From: SIG455 sp045646385 | GTDB lineage: Bacteria > Bacillota > Clostridia > UMGS1810 | Reading direction: 5' to 3' | DNA length: 64,000 nt | Assembly: GCA_045646385.1 (NCBI GenBank) | Contig: JAZRKQ010000037.1 | Location: 1 to 64,000, forward strand | Shown: piece after piece, positions 26,258 through 35,111 of the stretch | How the letters are laid out: every line of letters starts with the position of its first letter | Position numbering within the stretch: position 1 is the stretch's first letter | Notes under the pieces: generated by a model | Databases searched by the model: none | Seen by the model: only the letters and a program-made list of their open reading frames with translations | Told to the model about the DNA's origin: nothing | Program-made: the position numbers and the translations under genes

Positions 26258-26746
26258 TTATACGTTAATTACATTTGCTACAACTTTCCATGCTTCTATA
26301 AGTTTTTCTAAAGACCACGCAGCATTTGCAGGAGATGTAGACGGCAAGCAGATTGCATCTTGGCAAATTGTTTGTTTAGTATATTTATTAAAATATTTCT
26401 CTGCCGTTTTTCCATTAACAAATATTGCCCGTATATCTGCCGAATTTAATATTTCAGTAATATCATTGGCAGTAACATTTTTGATGGAACTATCGGAACT
26501 TCCTGTTATTTCGCAAGATGCTATAACATCCCACAAAGCAATTCTGTGTTTGATTAAAAATGCCCTTTTTTCTTCAATTGTACACGGTTCAACGCTATTA
26601 AAAACAGCAGAAATCACTTCCCAGAAACGGTTTTGCTTATGCCCATAAAAAAACATTTGCTCACGCGACTTTACCGACGGAAAACTACCAAGAATGAGCA
26701 CTTTTGAATAAGCATCATACAACGGTGGGAACGGATGAACTATCAT
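26258..26746 (-). CDS. DNA-deoxyinosine glycosylase (UDG family 6-like)
   Basis: A 162-residue protein of the uracil-DNA glycosylase superfamily, closest in pattern to the hypoxanthine-DNA glycosylases: VLILGSFPSVKSREQMFFYGHKQNRFWEVI near the N-terminus, LWDVIASCEITGSSDSSI in the middle, and LPSTSPANAAW near the C-terminus. Such enzymes remove deaminated adenine from DNA. ATG 26746 (MIVHPFPP) has AAGGAG 9 nt upstream; the longer frame runs back through a terminator and tRNA-Ser and is not coding. Confidence 0.82.
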   Translation of the reverse strand: MIVHPFPPLYDAYSKVLILGSFPSVKSREQMFFYGHKQNRFWEVISAVFNSVEPCTIEEKRAFLIKHRIALWDVIASCEITGSSDSSIKNVTANDITEILNSADIRAIFVNGKTAEKYFNKYTKQTICQDAICLPSTSPANAAWSLEKLIEAWKVVANVINV

Positions 26747-26770
26747 ACAGCAATTCTCCTTAAAAATCAA

Positions 26771-26801
26771 AAACACCATATCCAAAACGGATATGGTGTT
26801 T
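26771..26801 (-). terminator. Terminator after tRNA-Ser
   Basis: AAACACCATATCC pairs with GGATATGGTGTTT around AAAAC, followed by a T-rich stretch on the minus strand. Confidence 0.88.
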
Positions 26802-26805
26802 TTTA

Positions 26806-26894
26806 AGGAAAGGATGGGATTCGAACCCACGGTGCGCTATTAACGCACACAGCATTTCCAATGCTGCGCCTTAAACCAACTCGACCACCTCTCC
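26806..26894 (-). tRNA. tRNA-Ser (anticodon GGA)
   Basis: The acceptor GGAGAGG/CCTTTCC pairs with one G-T. The anticodon arm CAGCA-TTGGAAA-TGCTG gives anticodon GGA (codons UCC/UCU). The long variable arm TGCGTTAATAGCGCA identifies a class II tRNA, and the T-loop GGGTTCGAATCCC is standard. The discriminator reads T rather than the usual G of bacterial tRNA-Ser, and CCA is not encoded. Confidence 0.95.
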
Positions 26895-26909
26895 GTTTCG
26901 ACCTTAATT

Positions 26910-26938
26910 ATTATAGCAATATTTTCTTATAAAGTCAA
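26910..26938 (-). promoter_or_regulatory. tRNA-Ser promoter
   Basis: Minus-strand TTGACT (26938-26933), 17 nt, TATAAT (26915-26910). Confidence 0.8.
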
Positions 26939-26981
26939 GAACTTTTTATGCAAATGTAAAAGTATTTTTTGCTGTCAATTA

Positions 26982-27010
26982 TTGCATTTTTGAGCGTTAC
27001 GTGGTATAAT
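26982..27010 (+). promoter_or_regulatory. Promoter of the aminotransferase-trpS-tagO-mnaA unit
   Basis: TTGCAT (26982-26987), 17 nt, TATAAT (27005-27010), about 45 nt before the first start codon. The leader is too short for a T-box. Confidence 0.72.
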
Positions 27011-27054
27011 ATGTTGATGAGTTATTTTGATGATTAAACTGGAGGCTTTATAAA

Positions 27055-28248
27055 ATGATTGATATCAAAAAATCGTTGGCTGAAAGAGTCCGTCCACTGG
27101 AGGCTTCAGCCATTAGAGAAATGTTTAAACTTATGGGACAGGCAGATGTTATATCGTTTGCAGGTGGTATCCCCTCTCCCGAAGTATACCCCACAGATAT
27201 CCTTTCCGAAATATCGGCTGATATATTAAAAAACAACGGTACATTTGCTCTTAAATATGGCATTACAGAAGGTTATGCTCCTCTTATAGAACAAGTTGCA
27301 GAAAAAAATAAATCTCAGGGAATCGGAAGCAGTTGCGACATCACCATTATCACAACCGGTGCACAACAAGGCATTGACCTTGCGGCAAAATCTTTGCTTA
27401 ATCCAGGTGATGGTGTAATTGTGGAAAGCCCTACATTTGTAGGTACTCTTAATTCTCTGCGTTCGTACGAGGCTTCGCTTTACGGCGTGCCCGTGGAAAA
27501 CGACGGTATGGATTTAGCCGCCGCAGAGGAAATTTTAAAAACAGGGAAAATAAAACTTATATATACTATTCCTACTTTCCAGAATCCGACCGGCATTACG
27601 ATGTCACTTGAAAAACGCAAAGGCTTACTGGAACTCGCTAAAAAATACGACTGCCTTATTTTAGAGGACAATCCTTATGGGGAACTCCGTTTCTACGGTG
27701 AAGAACTGCCCACAATCAAGTCAATGGATAAAGATGGCAGAGTTATATATGTAGGCTCGTTCTCAAAAACATTATCACCCGGTATGCGTGTGGGTTTTCT
27801 TGTCGGACACGAAGATTTAATGGACAGAATAATCGTTGTTAAACAGGCAAACGACGTACACACACCGCTTATTTCGCAAATGATAATCTCTGAATTTATG
27901 AAGCAGAACGATATGAACGCCCATATTGCAAAAGGCTGTGCATCATGCAAAGAAAAATGCGATGCTATGCTTTCTGCTATGGATAAATACTTCCCCGAAA
28001 AAGCAGTATACACAAGACCCGAAGGCGGAATTTTCTTATGGGTAACTCTTCCCGAAGGTACAGATACGGGCGCACTTTTGCGCAAAGCAATTGAGCGCAA
28101 AGTAGCATTTGTTCCGGGTAACAGTTTTATGGTAGATGCTGCAAAACCATCAAATTGCTTCAGACTTAATTTTACAACCGCCACAAACGAACAGATTGAC
28201 ACAGGCATCAAGGTTTTAGGCGAGTTGCTTGCAGATGAATTAAAATAA
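27055..28248 (+). CDS. PLP-dependent aminotransferase, class I/II (2-aminoadipate/aromatic type)
   Basis: A 397-residue fold-type I aminotransferase resembling the LysN/MocR-like group. It has FAGGIPSPEVYP near the N-terminus, TTGAQQGIDL, the PLP-binding PTFQNPTGITM and EDNPYGELRF, the Schiff-base Lys in GSFSKTLSPGMRVGF and the substrate Arg in NCFRLNFT. No DNA-binding domain is present. Related enzymes act on aromatic, branched or 2-aminoadipate substrates; specificity is not readable here. A GGAGG site precedes the start, and the gene ends 19 nt before trpS. Confidence 0.88.
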   Translation: MIDIKKSLAERVRPLEASAIREMFKLMGQADVISFAGGIPSPEVYPTDILSEISADILKNNGTFALKYGITEGYAPLIEQVAEKNKSQGIGSSCDITIITTGAQQGIDLAAKSLLNPGDGVIVESPTFVGTLNSLRSYEASLYGVPVENDGMDLAAAEEILKTGKIKLIYTIPTFQNPTGITMSLEKRKGLLELAKKYDCLILEDNPYGELRFYGEELPTIKSMDKDGRVIYVGSFSKTLSPGMRVGFLVGHEDLMDRIIVVKQANDVHTPLISQMIISEFMKQNDMNAHIAKGCASCKEKCDAMLSAMDKYFPEKAVYTRPEGGIFLWVTLPEGTDTGALLRKAIERKVAFVPGNSFMVDAAKPSNCFRLNFTTATNEQIDTGIKVLGELLADELK

Positions 28249-28267
28249 TTAAGGAGTATTACTTAAA

Positions 28268-29263
28268 ATGGACGATAAAAAAATTATATTTTCAGGTATT
28301 CAGCCAACCGGATGCGTTACACTCGGTAATTATCTAGGTGCACTTAAAAACTGGGTTGAACTTCAGCACGATTACAACTGTTGTTTTTCAGTAGTTGATA
28401 TGCACTCAATTACCGTTCGTCAGGAGCCTGCACAACTTCGCAAAAGATGTATGGAATTTTTGGCTCAGTATTTGGCGTGCGGTATTGACGGAGAAGAAAA
28501 TTTAGTGTTTTTCCAGTCACACGTTCCTGCTCATGCTGAACTTGCGTGGGTGCTCAACTGCAATACGTATATGGGTGAACTCAGCCGTATGACGCAATTC
28601 AAAGACAAATCCGCAAAGCACGCAACTAACATAAATGCAGGTCTTTTTACATATCCTGTGCTTATGGCGGCAGATATCCTTCTTTACCAGACCGACCTCG
28701 TTCCCGTTGGTGTAGACCAGAAACAGCACTTGGAACTTGCACGTGATATTGCGATACGTTTTAACAACGCATTTGGCGAAACATTCAAAGTACCTGAGCC
28801 ATTTATTCCAAAAGCAGGCGCTAAAATTATGAGTCTTCAAGAGCCCACATCCAAAATGAGTAAATCTGACCCCAACATAAACGGATTTATTTCAATTTTA
28901 GACGACCACGACTCTATTATGCGCAAATTTAAACGTGCCGTTACAGACAGCGACAACGAAATCGTATACAAAGACGGTAAAGACGGAATTAACAACCTTA
29001 TAAACATATATACAAGCGTTACAGGCAAAACTATTGAAGAAACAAAAAAAGAATTCAGCGGTCTTGGCTACGGTGCATTTAAAGAGGCGGTAGGTACCGC
29101 TGTATCAGAGCACTTAAAGCCCGTAAGAGAAAAATATGCTGATATCATAAACGATAAGTCTTATCTTGAAACTGTATACAAAAGCGGTGCTGAACGCGCG
29201 GCATACGTAGCAAGAAAAACGCTTTCAAAAACATACAGAAAAATCGGCTTTGTAAACAGATAA
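28268..29263 (+). CDS. trpS: Tryptophanyl-tRNA synthetase
   Basis: A class I aminoacyl-tRNA synthetase (331 residues) charging tRNA-Trp. It shows the HIGH-equivalent GIQPTGCVTLGNYLGALKNW at the N-terminus, PVGVDQKQHLELARDIA in the middle and KMSKSDPN as the KMSKS loop. The length matches the usual 325-340. AAGGAG lies before the start. It probably shares the transcript with the preceding aminotransferase gene. Confidence 0.97.
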   Translation: MDDKKIIFSGIQPTGCVTLGNYLGALKNWVELQHDYNCCFSVVDMHSITVRQEPAQLRKRCMEFLAQYLACGIDGEENLVFFQSHVPAHAELAWVLNCNTYMGELSRMTQFKDKSAKHATNINAGLFTYPVLMAADILLYQTDLVPVGVDQKQHLELARDIAIRFNNAFGETFKVPEPFIPKAGAKIMSLQEPTSKMSKSDPNINGFISILDDHDSIMRKFKRAVTDSDNEIVYKDGKDGINNLINIYTSVTGKTIEETKKEFSGLGYGAFKEAVGTAVSEHLKPVREKYADIINDKSYLETVYKSGAERAAYVARKTLSKTYRKIGFVNR

Positions 29264-29278
29264 AAAGGAGCAGATAAT

Positions 29279-30367
29279 ATGAATGTACTTACTTTGGTGC
29301 TTTGCTTTTCAATTGCTTTTTTCGTATCGTTGGCATCTACACCGCTTGTTAAAGTACTTGCTTGTAAAATCGGTGCTATAGACGTACCCGACGGCAAACG
29401 CAGAGTACACAAATCCCCTATTCCGCGTCTTGGCGGATTGGCGATTTTCTTAGGATTTATGATTGCAGTTCTCGCCTTTGCCGAAATAGATTCTCAAACA
29501 CGCGGAATACTTATAGGTGCATTATTGATAGTTGCAATAGGTATACTGGACGATGTAAAACAACTCAAGGCATCAATCAAACTGCTTATACAGATAATTG
29601 CCGCAGTAGTTGTTGTGTGTCATGGTGTACAAATAACCGCCATAAGCGTACCTTCTTTCATAGTAAGCGGCGGTATACTGCCTCTTAAATGGCTTAGTAT
29701 CCCCATCACAATTTTATGGGTAGTAGGCGTAACCAATGCCGTTAACCTTATAGACGGTCTTGACGGATTGGCAGTAGGCATTTCTTCAATTGCAACATTT
29801 TCGCTGTTTTTTATAGCAATACTGGCGGGCGAGCCGACAGTAGCAGTTATCTCCGCCGCTCTTGCAGGTGGTTGCTTAGGATTTTTACCATACAATTTCA
29901 ATCCTGCAAAAATATTTATGGGTGATACCGGCTCTACATTTTTAGGTTTTATACTTTCAGTAATATGCATACAAGGTCTTTTCAAAGGCTATGCAATCAT
30001 ATCGTTTATTATCCCGTTTTTAATATTGGGATTACCGATATTCGACACAAGTGTGGCAATTATAAGACGTATTCACGATAAGCGTCCCATCATGGGGGCA
30101 GACAGAGGACATTTACACCACAAACTGATAGATATGGGATTTTCCCAGAAACAAACTGTGGCAATACTCTATGTTATAGCAATGCTTTTAGGTTTGAGTG
30201 CGGTAGTGCTTATAGAGCAAGGCGCGCAAACGGCATTTTTGATGATATCGGTAGTACTTTTGCTCCTTATATTCGGAAGCAAACTTATATCTTGGCAAAC
30301 TGAACAGATAAAGCATGATTTTGAGGAACAATTAGAGAATGATGACGGAGGAAATTCCAATGATTAA
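29279..30367 (+). CDS. tagO: Undecaprenyl-phosphate N-acetylglucosaminyl 1-phosphate transferase (TagO/WecA type)
   Basis: This 362-residue integral membrane enzyme links GlcNAc-1-phosphate to undecaprenyl phosphate, the first step of wall teichoic acid or other secondary polymer synthesis. It has about ten membrane segments and the MraY/WecA motifs NLIDGLDGLAVG, IFMGDTGSTFLGF and FDTSVAIIRRIHDKRPIMGADRGHLHHKL. The 3' end overlaps mnaA by 8 nt, joining polymer initiation with supply of an epimerised sugar nucleotide. Confidence 0.93.
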   Translation: MNVLTLVLCFSIAFFVSLASTPLVKVLACKIGAIDVPDGKRRVHKSPIPRLGGLAIFLGFMIAVLAFAEIDSQTRGILIGALLIVAIGILDDVKQLKASIKLLIQIIAAVVVVCHGVQITAISVPSFIVSGGILPLKWLSIPITILWVVGVTNAVNLIDGLDGLAVGISSIATFSLFFIAILAGEPTVAVISAALAGGCLGFLPYNFNPAKIFMGDTGSTFLGFILSVICIQGLFKGYAIISFIIPFLILGLPIFDTSVAIIRRIHDKRPIMGADRGHLHHKLIDMGFSQKQTVAILYVIAMLLGLSAVVLIEQGAQTAFLMISVVLLLLIFGSKLISWQTEQIKHDFEEQLENDDGGNSND

Positions 30368-31472
30368 GGTAATGACCGTATTCGGCACACGTCCCGAAGC
30401 AATTAAAATGGCACCGCTTGTTAAAGAACTGGAAAAACGTAAGGAAATACAATCTATTGTAGCAGTAACCGCCCAACACAGGCAGATGCTTGACCAGGTT
30501 CTTGATATATTTGATATTAAACCTGATTATGATCTGAACATTATGAAAGACCGTCAGACACTACTTAGCATAACAACAAACGGATTAACCGGTATGGACG
30601 ATGTAATCAAGCAGGCACAACCCGATATCGTGCTTGTGCACGGAGATACTTCCACTACATTCGTAGGTGCATTGGCAGCGTTTTACAATCAGGTAAAAGT
30701 AGGTCACGTTGAAGCGGGCTTAAGAACATATGACAAATATTCACCATTCCCTGAGGAGATGAACAGAAAACTTACCGGTGCTATTGCTGATTTTCATTTC
30801 TCTCCAACAATCTCAAACAAAAACAATCTTTTAAAAGAAAATGTAAGCGAAAACACTATTTACATAACAGGCAACACCGTTATTGATGCTTTGCAGACAA
30901 CTGTAAAAGAAGATTATGTATTCAATGACGAAACATTAAAATCATTAGATTTTAAAAACAGCCGAATTATACTTGTTACTGCACACAGAAGAGAAAACCT
31001 CGGAGAGCCTTTAAAGAACATATGTACTGCAATAAAGGAAATCGTAAACGAGAATCCCGATGTTCAGGTGGTATATCCTATGCACCTGAATCCCGCAGTA
31101 CGTGAAACTGCAACATCAATACTCGGCAACGACCCAAGAATACACCTTATAGAGCCGCTTGATGTAGAAGAACTGCATAACGCAATGGCAAGATGCTATC
31201 TTGTTATGACAGACTCAGGCGGGCTGCAAGAGGAAGCGCCAAGCCTTGGAAAACCTGTAATAGTTCTGCGTAATGAAACAGAACGTCCTGAAGCAGTAGA
31301 GGCAGGAACAGTTTTAATGGGCGGTGTACATAAAGAAAAAATTAAAGAACTGGCAAACTCAATCTTAAATGACAAATCCATGTACGAAAAAATTGCCCGT
31401 ACCGCAAATCCTTACGGCGACGGACACGCATCTGAGCGAATAGCAGATATCATAATAGAAAATTTATCTTAA
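30360..31472 (+). CDS. mnaA: UDP-N-acetylglucosamine 2-epimerase (non-hydrolysing)
   Basis: This 370-residue enzyme interconverts UDP-GlcNAc and UDP-ManNAc, supplying ManNAc for wall polymers. It shows FGTRPEAIKMAPL, LVHGDTSTTFVGALAAFY, KVGHVEAGLRT and MTDSGGLQEEAPSLGKPV. ATG 30360 has GGAGG 8 nt upstream, inside the end of tagO; the frame is open seven codons earlier. A bidirectional terminator follows. Confidence 0.95.
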   Translation: MIKVMTVFGTRPEAIKMAPLVKELEKRKEIQSIVAVTAQHRQMLDQVLDIFDIKPDYDLNIMKDRQTLLSITTNGLTGMDDVIKQAQPDIVLVHGDTSTTFVGALAAFYNQVKVGHVEAGLRTYDKYSPFPEEMNRKLTGAIADFHFSPTISNKNNLLKENVSENTIYITGNTVIDALQTTVKEDYVFNDETLKSLDFKNSRIILVTAHRRENLGEPLKNICTAIKEIVNENPDVQVVYPMHLNPAVRETATSILGNDPRIHLIEPLDVEELHNAMARCYLVMTDSGGLQEEAPSLGKPVIVLRNETERPEAVEAGTVLMGGVHKEKIKELANSILNDKSMYEKIARTANPYGDGHASERIADIIIENLS

Positions 31473-31484
31473 TATTATGTATCA

Positions 31485-31518
31485 ATCAGCGGCACATAGT
31501 AAATGCCGCTGATTTTTT
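31485..31518. terminator. Bidirectional terminator between mnaA and dpaB
   Basis: ATCAGCGGCA pairs with TGCCGCTGAT around a 9-nt loop, followed by a T-run on the plus strand. It separates convergent genes. Confidence 0.87.
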
Positions 31519-32098
31519 ATCGGTAAAGTACAGGCTGTATTTGTGTTCTTTCTAAAGCAAGTTCTAAAGTGGGGATTATAAGTTCCATTTTTGCCACTAA
31601 AGAATTATGCTTTTTTTCAGGGTCGTCTTGCGTAAATGGTACAAAATAAACATTCTTAAAATTCAAAAGCAAGCCAATGTTTTTTGCGCTTGCGCCAAGT
31701 CCGTCATTGGTAGAAACTGCGATAACAAGCGGATTTTCGTTGCGCAGATTAGCCTTTGCAGCCATAGTAACTGCAGTGTCGGTTATGCCGTTGGCAAGTT
31801 TTGAAATTGTGTTGCCTGTACAAGGCGCAATAACCATAATATCAAGTATATTTTTAGGTCCAATCGGCTCTGCCTCAAATATAGTTGAAATTATCGGTTT
31901 GCCGGTAATTTCTTCAATCCTGTATTTAAAATCTTCTGCCTTTCCGAAACGGGTATCTGTTTTGGAAGCGTTTTCGCTCATTATAGGATAAACAACTGCC
32001 TCCTCGGCAACAAGATTCTCTATCTGGGGTATAACAGATGAAAAAGTGCAATACGAGCCCGTCATAGCAAAGCCTACATTTATGCCTTTAAGTTTCAT
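31517..32098 (-). CDS. dpaB: Dipicolinate synthase subunit B
   Basis: A 193-residue flavoprotein-family subunit of dipicolinate synthase (SpoVFB type), which makes dipicolinic acid in the mother cell during sporulation. It begins GINVGFAMTGSYCTFSSVIPQIENLV and shows MVIAPCTGNTISKLANGITDTAVTMAAKA, typical of the family. It starts 3 nt after the dpaA stop; both subunits are needed for activity. Presence of dpaAB is strong evidence that the organism forms endospores. Confidence 0.95.
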   Translation of the reverse strand: MKLKGINVGFAMTGSYCTFSSVIPQIENLVAEEAVVYPIMSENASKTDTRFGKAEDFKYRIEEITGKPIISTIFEAEPIGPKNILDIMVIAPCTGNTISKLANGITDTAVTMAAKANLRNENPLVIAVSTNDGLGASAKNIGLLLNFKNVYFVPFTQDDPEKKHNSLVAKMELIIPTLELALERTQIQPVLYR

Positions 32099-32101
32099 AC
32101 A

Positions 32102-32977
32102 CTACACCTCCATATCTGCCAAAATATTCAAAATAGTCTGGCCGATTATTTCACCCGATGTTTTTGGTGCGGCTTTTCCCGGAAGTGACAACGCATGAAC
32201 TACTTTAAGACCATAGTGTGCGGCTTTTTCATCATCAATTCCGCCCGGTAATGATGCAAGGTCAATTATAAGACAATCCTTCCTTATATATTTCATTAAA
32301 TCCTCTGTAAGAACCTGATGCGGAATAGTATTGTATATCACATCAAATGCAGGTAACTGCTCCTTTAATTGTGGAAGGTATATACCGTTATATCCATACG
32401 CCTTTATCCATGACAAATCGTCAAATCGCCGTGCTTCTACATATGTGTGTGCGCCAAGAGCGCTTAAATCTTTAGCAAGTATCTTACCTATTCTGCCAAA
32501 ACCGAGTACAAGGCTTTTACTTCCATGAATTGTTATAGGGAGCATCCTCATAGCAATTTCTATAGCGCCTTCGGCAGTTGGGACGGCATTCAAAACGGTA
32601 AGTTCTTCTCTGTCAAAATAATCTATAACCTCTATATTGTATATTTTACAGAGGTTTTTAATTTTAGGCGTAATTTTACCACCAATCAGTAGTTGGTTTT
32701 TTTTCATCGCTTTCAGCACATCATAAAAATAAATTTTTTCATTATAAAGCGGAGTACGGACAGTAATATCGTCGTTTGTAACGGGTAATCCCATAATAAC
32801 TATATCTCTACCGGAAAGCGCCTCTGAAAGTGACGATGCCTTTAAAACACCCGTGTCAAACTCCGTATCATCACTAAATCCGTAAGTCATAACATCATAT
32901 CCGTCAAGATAAAAACTATTTGCCAGCGTAACAATACGCATATCACCGCCAAGTACCAATATTTTTCTGTTACACAC
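32102..32977 (-). CDS. dpaA: Dipicolinate synthase subunit A
   Basis: A 291-residue Rossmann-fold subunit (SpoVFA type) that oxidises the dihydrodipicolinate-pathway intermediate to dipicolinic acid. It has LVLGGDMRIVTLANSF at the N-terminus and the nucleotide site SLVLGFGRIGKILA in the C-terminal half. The start codon is GTG 32977, with GGAGG 7 nt upstream; an overlapping ATG two bases earlier is in another frame. A sigma-K-like promoter lies just upstream, as expected for a late mother-cell gene. Confidence 0.95.
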   Translation of the reverse strand: MCNRKILVLGGDMRIVTLANSFYLDGYDVMTYGFSDDTEFDTGVLKASSLSEALSGRDIVIMGLPVTNDDITVRTPLYNEKIYFYDVLKAMKKNQLLIGGKITPKIKNLCKIYNIEVIDYFDREELTVLNAVPTAEGAIEIAMRMLPITIHGSKSLVLGFGRIGKILAKDLSALGAHTYVEARRFDDLSWIKAYGYNGIYLPQLKEQLPAFDVIYNTIPHQVLTEDLMKYIRKDCLIIDLASLPGGIDDEKAAHYGLKVVHALSLPGKAAPKTSGEIIGQTILNILADMEV

Positions 32978-33000
32978 ATCCTTCCCTCCTTTTTATACTC

Positions 33001-33028
33001 TATATTATGAAAAATAGTGTCTGCTGGT
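33001..33028 (-). promoter_or_regulatory. Sigma-K-type sporulation promoter of dpaAB
   Basis: On the minus strand ACC (33028-33026) is followed after 16 nt by CATAATATA (33009-33001), a full match to the sigma-K pattern AC-N16/17-CATANNNTA. The short leader brings the ribosome site close to the transcription start. No sigma-A promoter of comparable quality is seen here. Confidence 0.65.
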
Positions 33029-33042
33029 GCGCAAATTGACCA

Positions 33043-33072
33043 TTGACTAATGGTAGTTTTTTGTGTTAAAAT
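33043..33072 (+). promoter_or_regulatory. Promoter of ppa
   Basis: TTGACT (33043-33048), 18 nt, TAAAAT (33067-33072), about 30 nt before the ppa start. Confidence 0.55.
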
Positions 33073-33101
33073 AAACATTATTTAAAAAAGGAGTTTGTTA
33101 T

Positions 33102-33635
33102 ATGTCTAATATATGGCACGACATTTCACCCAAAAGAATTAATGCCGAGGACTTTGTGTGCGTTGTAGAAATTTCAAAAGGCAGTAAAAAGAAGTACGAA
33201 CTCGATAAGGAAACAGGATTTCTTATACTTGACCGAATCTTATATACATCTACCCACTATCCAGCAAACTATGGTTTTATTCCTCGAACATACGGCGACG
33301 ATAACGACCCGTTAGATGTGCTTTTAATATGTTCGGAAGATATTGAGCCTCTTACATTGGTACGTTGCTATCCGGTTGGTGTTATATCTATGATTGACAA
33401 TGGCAAAAACGACGAAAAAATTATCGCTATTCCGTTTAATGACCCCACATACAATATGTATACCGATATTGAGCAACTTCCCACACACGTTTTTGACGAA
33501 ATGCGTCACTTTTTTACAGTGTACAAAAATTTAGAAAACAAAGATACCGCTGTAAATGAGGTAAGCGGAAGAGAAACCGCAATAAGCATTATAAACAATG
33601 CAATTGAAAATTATATTGAAAAATTCTGTAAATGA
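33102..33635 (+). CDS. ppa: Inorganic pyrophosphatase, class I
   Basis: This 177-residue soluble enzyme splits pyrophosphate, pulling biosynthetic reactions forward. It shows the KGSKKKYELDKETGFLILDR start, the substrate loop YPANYGFIPRTYGDDNDPLDVLL with the metal-binding Asp residues, and IPFNDPTYN further on. AAAGGAG precedes the ATG. It is monocistronic with a terminator shared with the SCIFF maturase gene. Confidence 0.95.
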   Translation: MSNIWHDISPKRINAEDFVCVVEISKGSKKKYELDKETGFLILDRILYTSTHYPANYGFIPRTYGDDNDPLDVLLICSEDIEPLTLVRCYPVGVISMIDNGKNDEKIIAIPFNDPTYNMYTDIEQLPTHVFDEMRHFFTVYKNLENKDTAVNEVSGRETAISIINNAIENYIEKFCK

Positions 33636-33637
33636 AA

Positions 33638-33673
33638 AAATGCTGAACAGTAATTAAACTGTTCAGCATTTTT
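33638..33673. terminator. Bidirectional terminator
   Basis: AAAATGCTGAACAGT pairs with ACTGTTCAGCATTTT around a short AT loop, with T-run on the plus side. It separates ppa from the convergent radical SAM gene. Confidence 0.9.
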
Positions 33674-33683
33674 TATTTAAACC

Positions 33684-35036
33684 TTATTTATTTGCGGCTA
33701 TATACATAGCACATTCAACACGCTTTTTCTCAAGGTCGCAGGCAATCTCATACGGTTTATCAATATCGCCGTTAAAGTTATGTGCATTGGCAGAGCAACC
33801 ACCGCTACAATAGAACTTAGCCCAGCAGTCTGCACATTTTTCTTTAGTGTACACGTTTGAATTCATAAATCTGTCACGTATTTCGGTGTTCATATCGCCA
33901 TCAAAAACATTTCCCATTTTAAATGGCTCATTACCAACAAACTGATGGCAGGGATAAATATCTCCCTCAGGGGTAATTGCCACATATTCATGACCTGCAC
34001 CGCATCCGCTCAACCGCTTATATACACACGGGCCTTGCGAAAAATCTATCATAAAATGGAAAAAATTAAAGCCCTTGCCGCTTTTTCTGCGTTTGATGTA
34101 CTCTTCTGCCAATTTATCATATTGTGCATAAATTTCAGGCAAATGTTCTTTTTTAAGAGCAAACTCATTATCATCAGGCAAAACAACCGGCTCAACTGAA
34201 ATCTGCTCAAACCCCTCGTCTGCAAGATGAATTACATCTTCTGCAAAATCAAGGTTATTAGAAGTAAATGTTCCGCGAACATAATAATTATCCTGATTAC
34301 GGCTATCGGCAATCTTTTTGTATTTTGGCAGGATATCATCATATGTACCCTGACCGCCTACTCTCGGGCGCATAAAGTCATGCTTATCTTTTCTGCCGTC
34401 GATGCTTAAAACAACATTGCCCATATTTTTATTAATATATTCAGCAATATCGTCATTTAAAAGCAGACCGTTTGTAGTAATTGTAAAACGGAATATTTTA
34501 CCCGTTTCTTCGGCTCTTGCATTGGCGTACTCCACGATATCTTTTACAACATCAAAATTCATAAGCGGCTCGCCGCCAAAAAAGTCAATTTCTATATTTT
34601 TTCTGTCGGCAGATTTATCTATAACAAAATCAATTGCTTTTTTTCCGACTTCACTGCTCATAAAAGAACGCTTTCCGCCATACTCTCCGGTATCGGCAAA
34701 GCAATATTTGCAACGCATATTGCAATCGTGAGTTATATGCAGGCAAAGTGCTTTAACAACAGACTGCTTTTTCCAGTTTTTAACCACACCGGAGTAGAAA
34801 TCTTTTGAGAAAAGCGCATCTTTTTCTGCAAGAAAAGATACTTCTTCATACGCTTCTCTGATATCTTCTTCGCTATGTTTTGCAGAGAGTGTTTTAACAA
34901 TTTCGTCAGTAAGTTCTCGGTTGTCTTCTGTAATATAATCAAGCAAATCATACACCACGTCGCTTACAACGTGAACAGCACCGCTATACACATCAGCAAC
35001 GATATTTGTGCCGTTTTTGCTGAACTTATGTATCAT
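33684..35036 (-). CDS. scfB: Radical SAM/SPASM maturase of the SCIFF peptide
   Basis: A 450-residue radical SAM enzyme that forms thioether cross-links in the six-cysteine SCIFF peptide. Residues 1-80 resemble a built-in RRE leader-binding domain. The radical SAM cluster is CNMRCKYC (Cys105, 109, 112), and GGEPLMNFDVV follows. The SPASM domain has CVYKRLSGCGAG, GDIYPCHQFVG and KCADCWAKFYCSGGCSANAHNF, which bind two auxiliary 4Fe-4S clusters. The small substrate gene lies 75 nt upstream. These features match the SCIFF maturase family; the linkage type is from knowledge of characterised homologues. Confidence 0.95.
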   Translation of the reverse strand: MIHKFSKNGTNIVADVYSGAVHVVSDVVYDLLDYITEDNRELTDEIVKTLSAKHSEEDIREAYEEVSFLAEKDALFSKDFYSGVVKNWKKQSVVKALCLHITHDCNMRCKYCFADTGEYGGKRSFMSSEVGKKAIDFVIDKSADRKNIEIDFFGGEPLMNFDVVKDIVEYANARAEETGKIFRFTITTNGLLLNDDIAEYINKNMGNVVLSIDGRKDKHDFMRPRVGGQGTYDDILPKYKKIADSRNQDNYYVRGTFTSNNLDFAEDVIHLADEGFEQISVEPVVLPDDNEFALKKEHLPEIYAQYDKLAEEYIKRRKSGKGFNFFHFMIDFSQGPCVYKRLSGCGAGHEYVAITPEGDIYPCHQFVGNEPFKMGNVFDGDMNTEIRDRFMNSNVYTKEKCADCWAKFYCSGGCSANAHNFNGDIDKPYEIACDLEKKRVECAMYIAANK

Positions 35037-35071
35037 AATTAAAAATCCCTTCTATCGTATTACAAACTAAA

Positions 35072-35094
35072 TCAGGCGGTCAAAGACCGCCTGA
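35072..35094 (-). terminator. Hairpin between the SCIFF peptide gene and its maturase
   Basis: A perfect 10-bp stem TCAGGCGGTC/GACCGCCTGA with an AAA loop, followed on the minus strand by TTTAGTTTG. It probably acts as a leaky attenuator or mRNA 3' stabiliser, giving more peptide than enzyme. Confidence 0.7.
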
Positions 35095-35111
35095 AAATTA
35101 AGCAGATTAAA

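Noticed and set aside
26747..26830. N-terminal extension of the deoxyinosine glycosylase into the tRNA-Ser region
   Set aside because: The extension covers the tRNA terminator and end of the tRNA; AAGGAG places the start at 26746.
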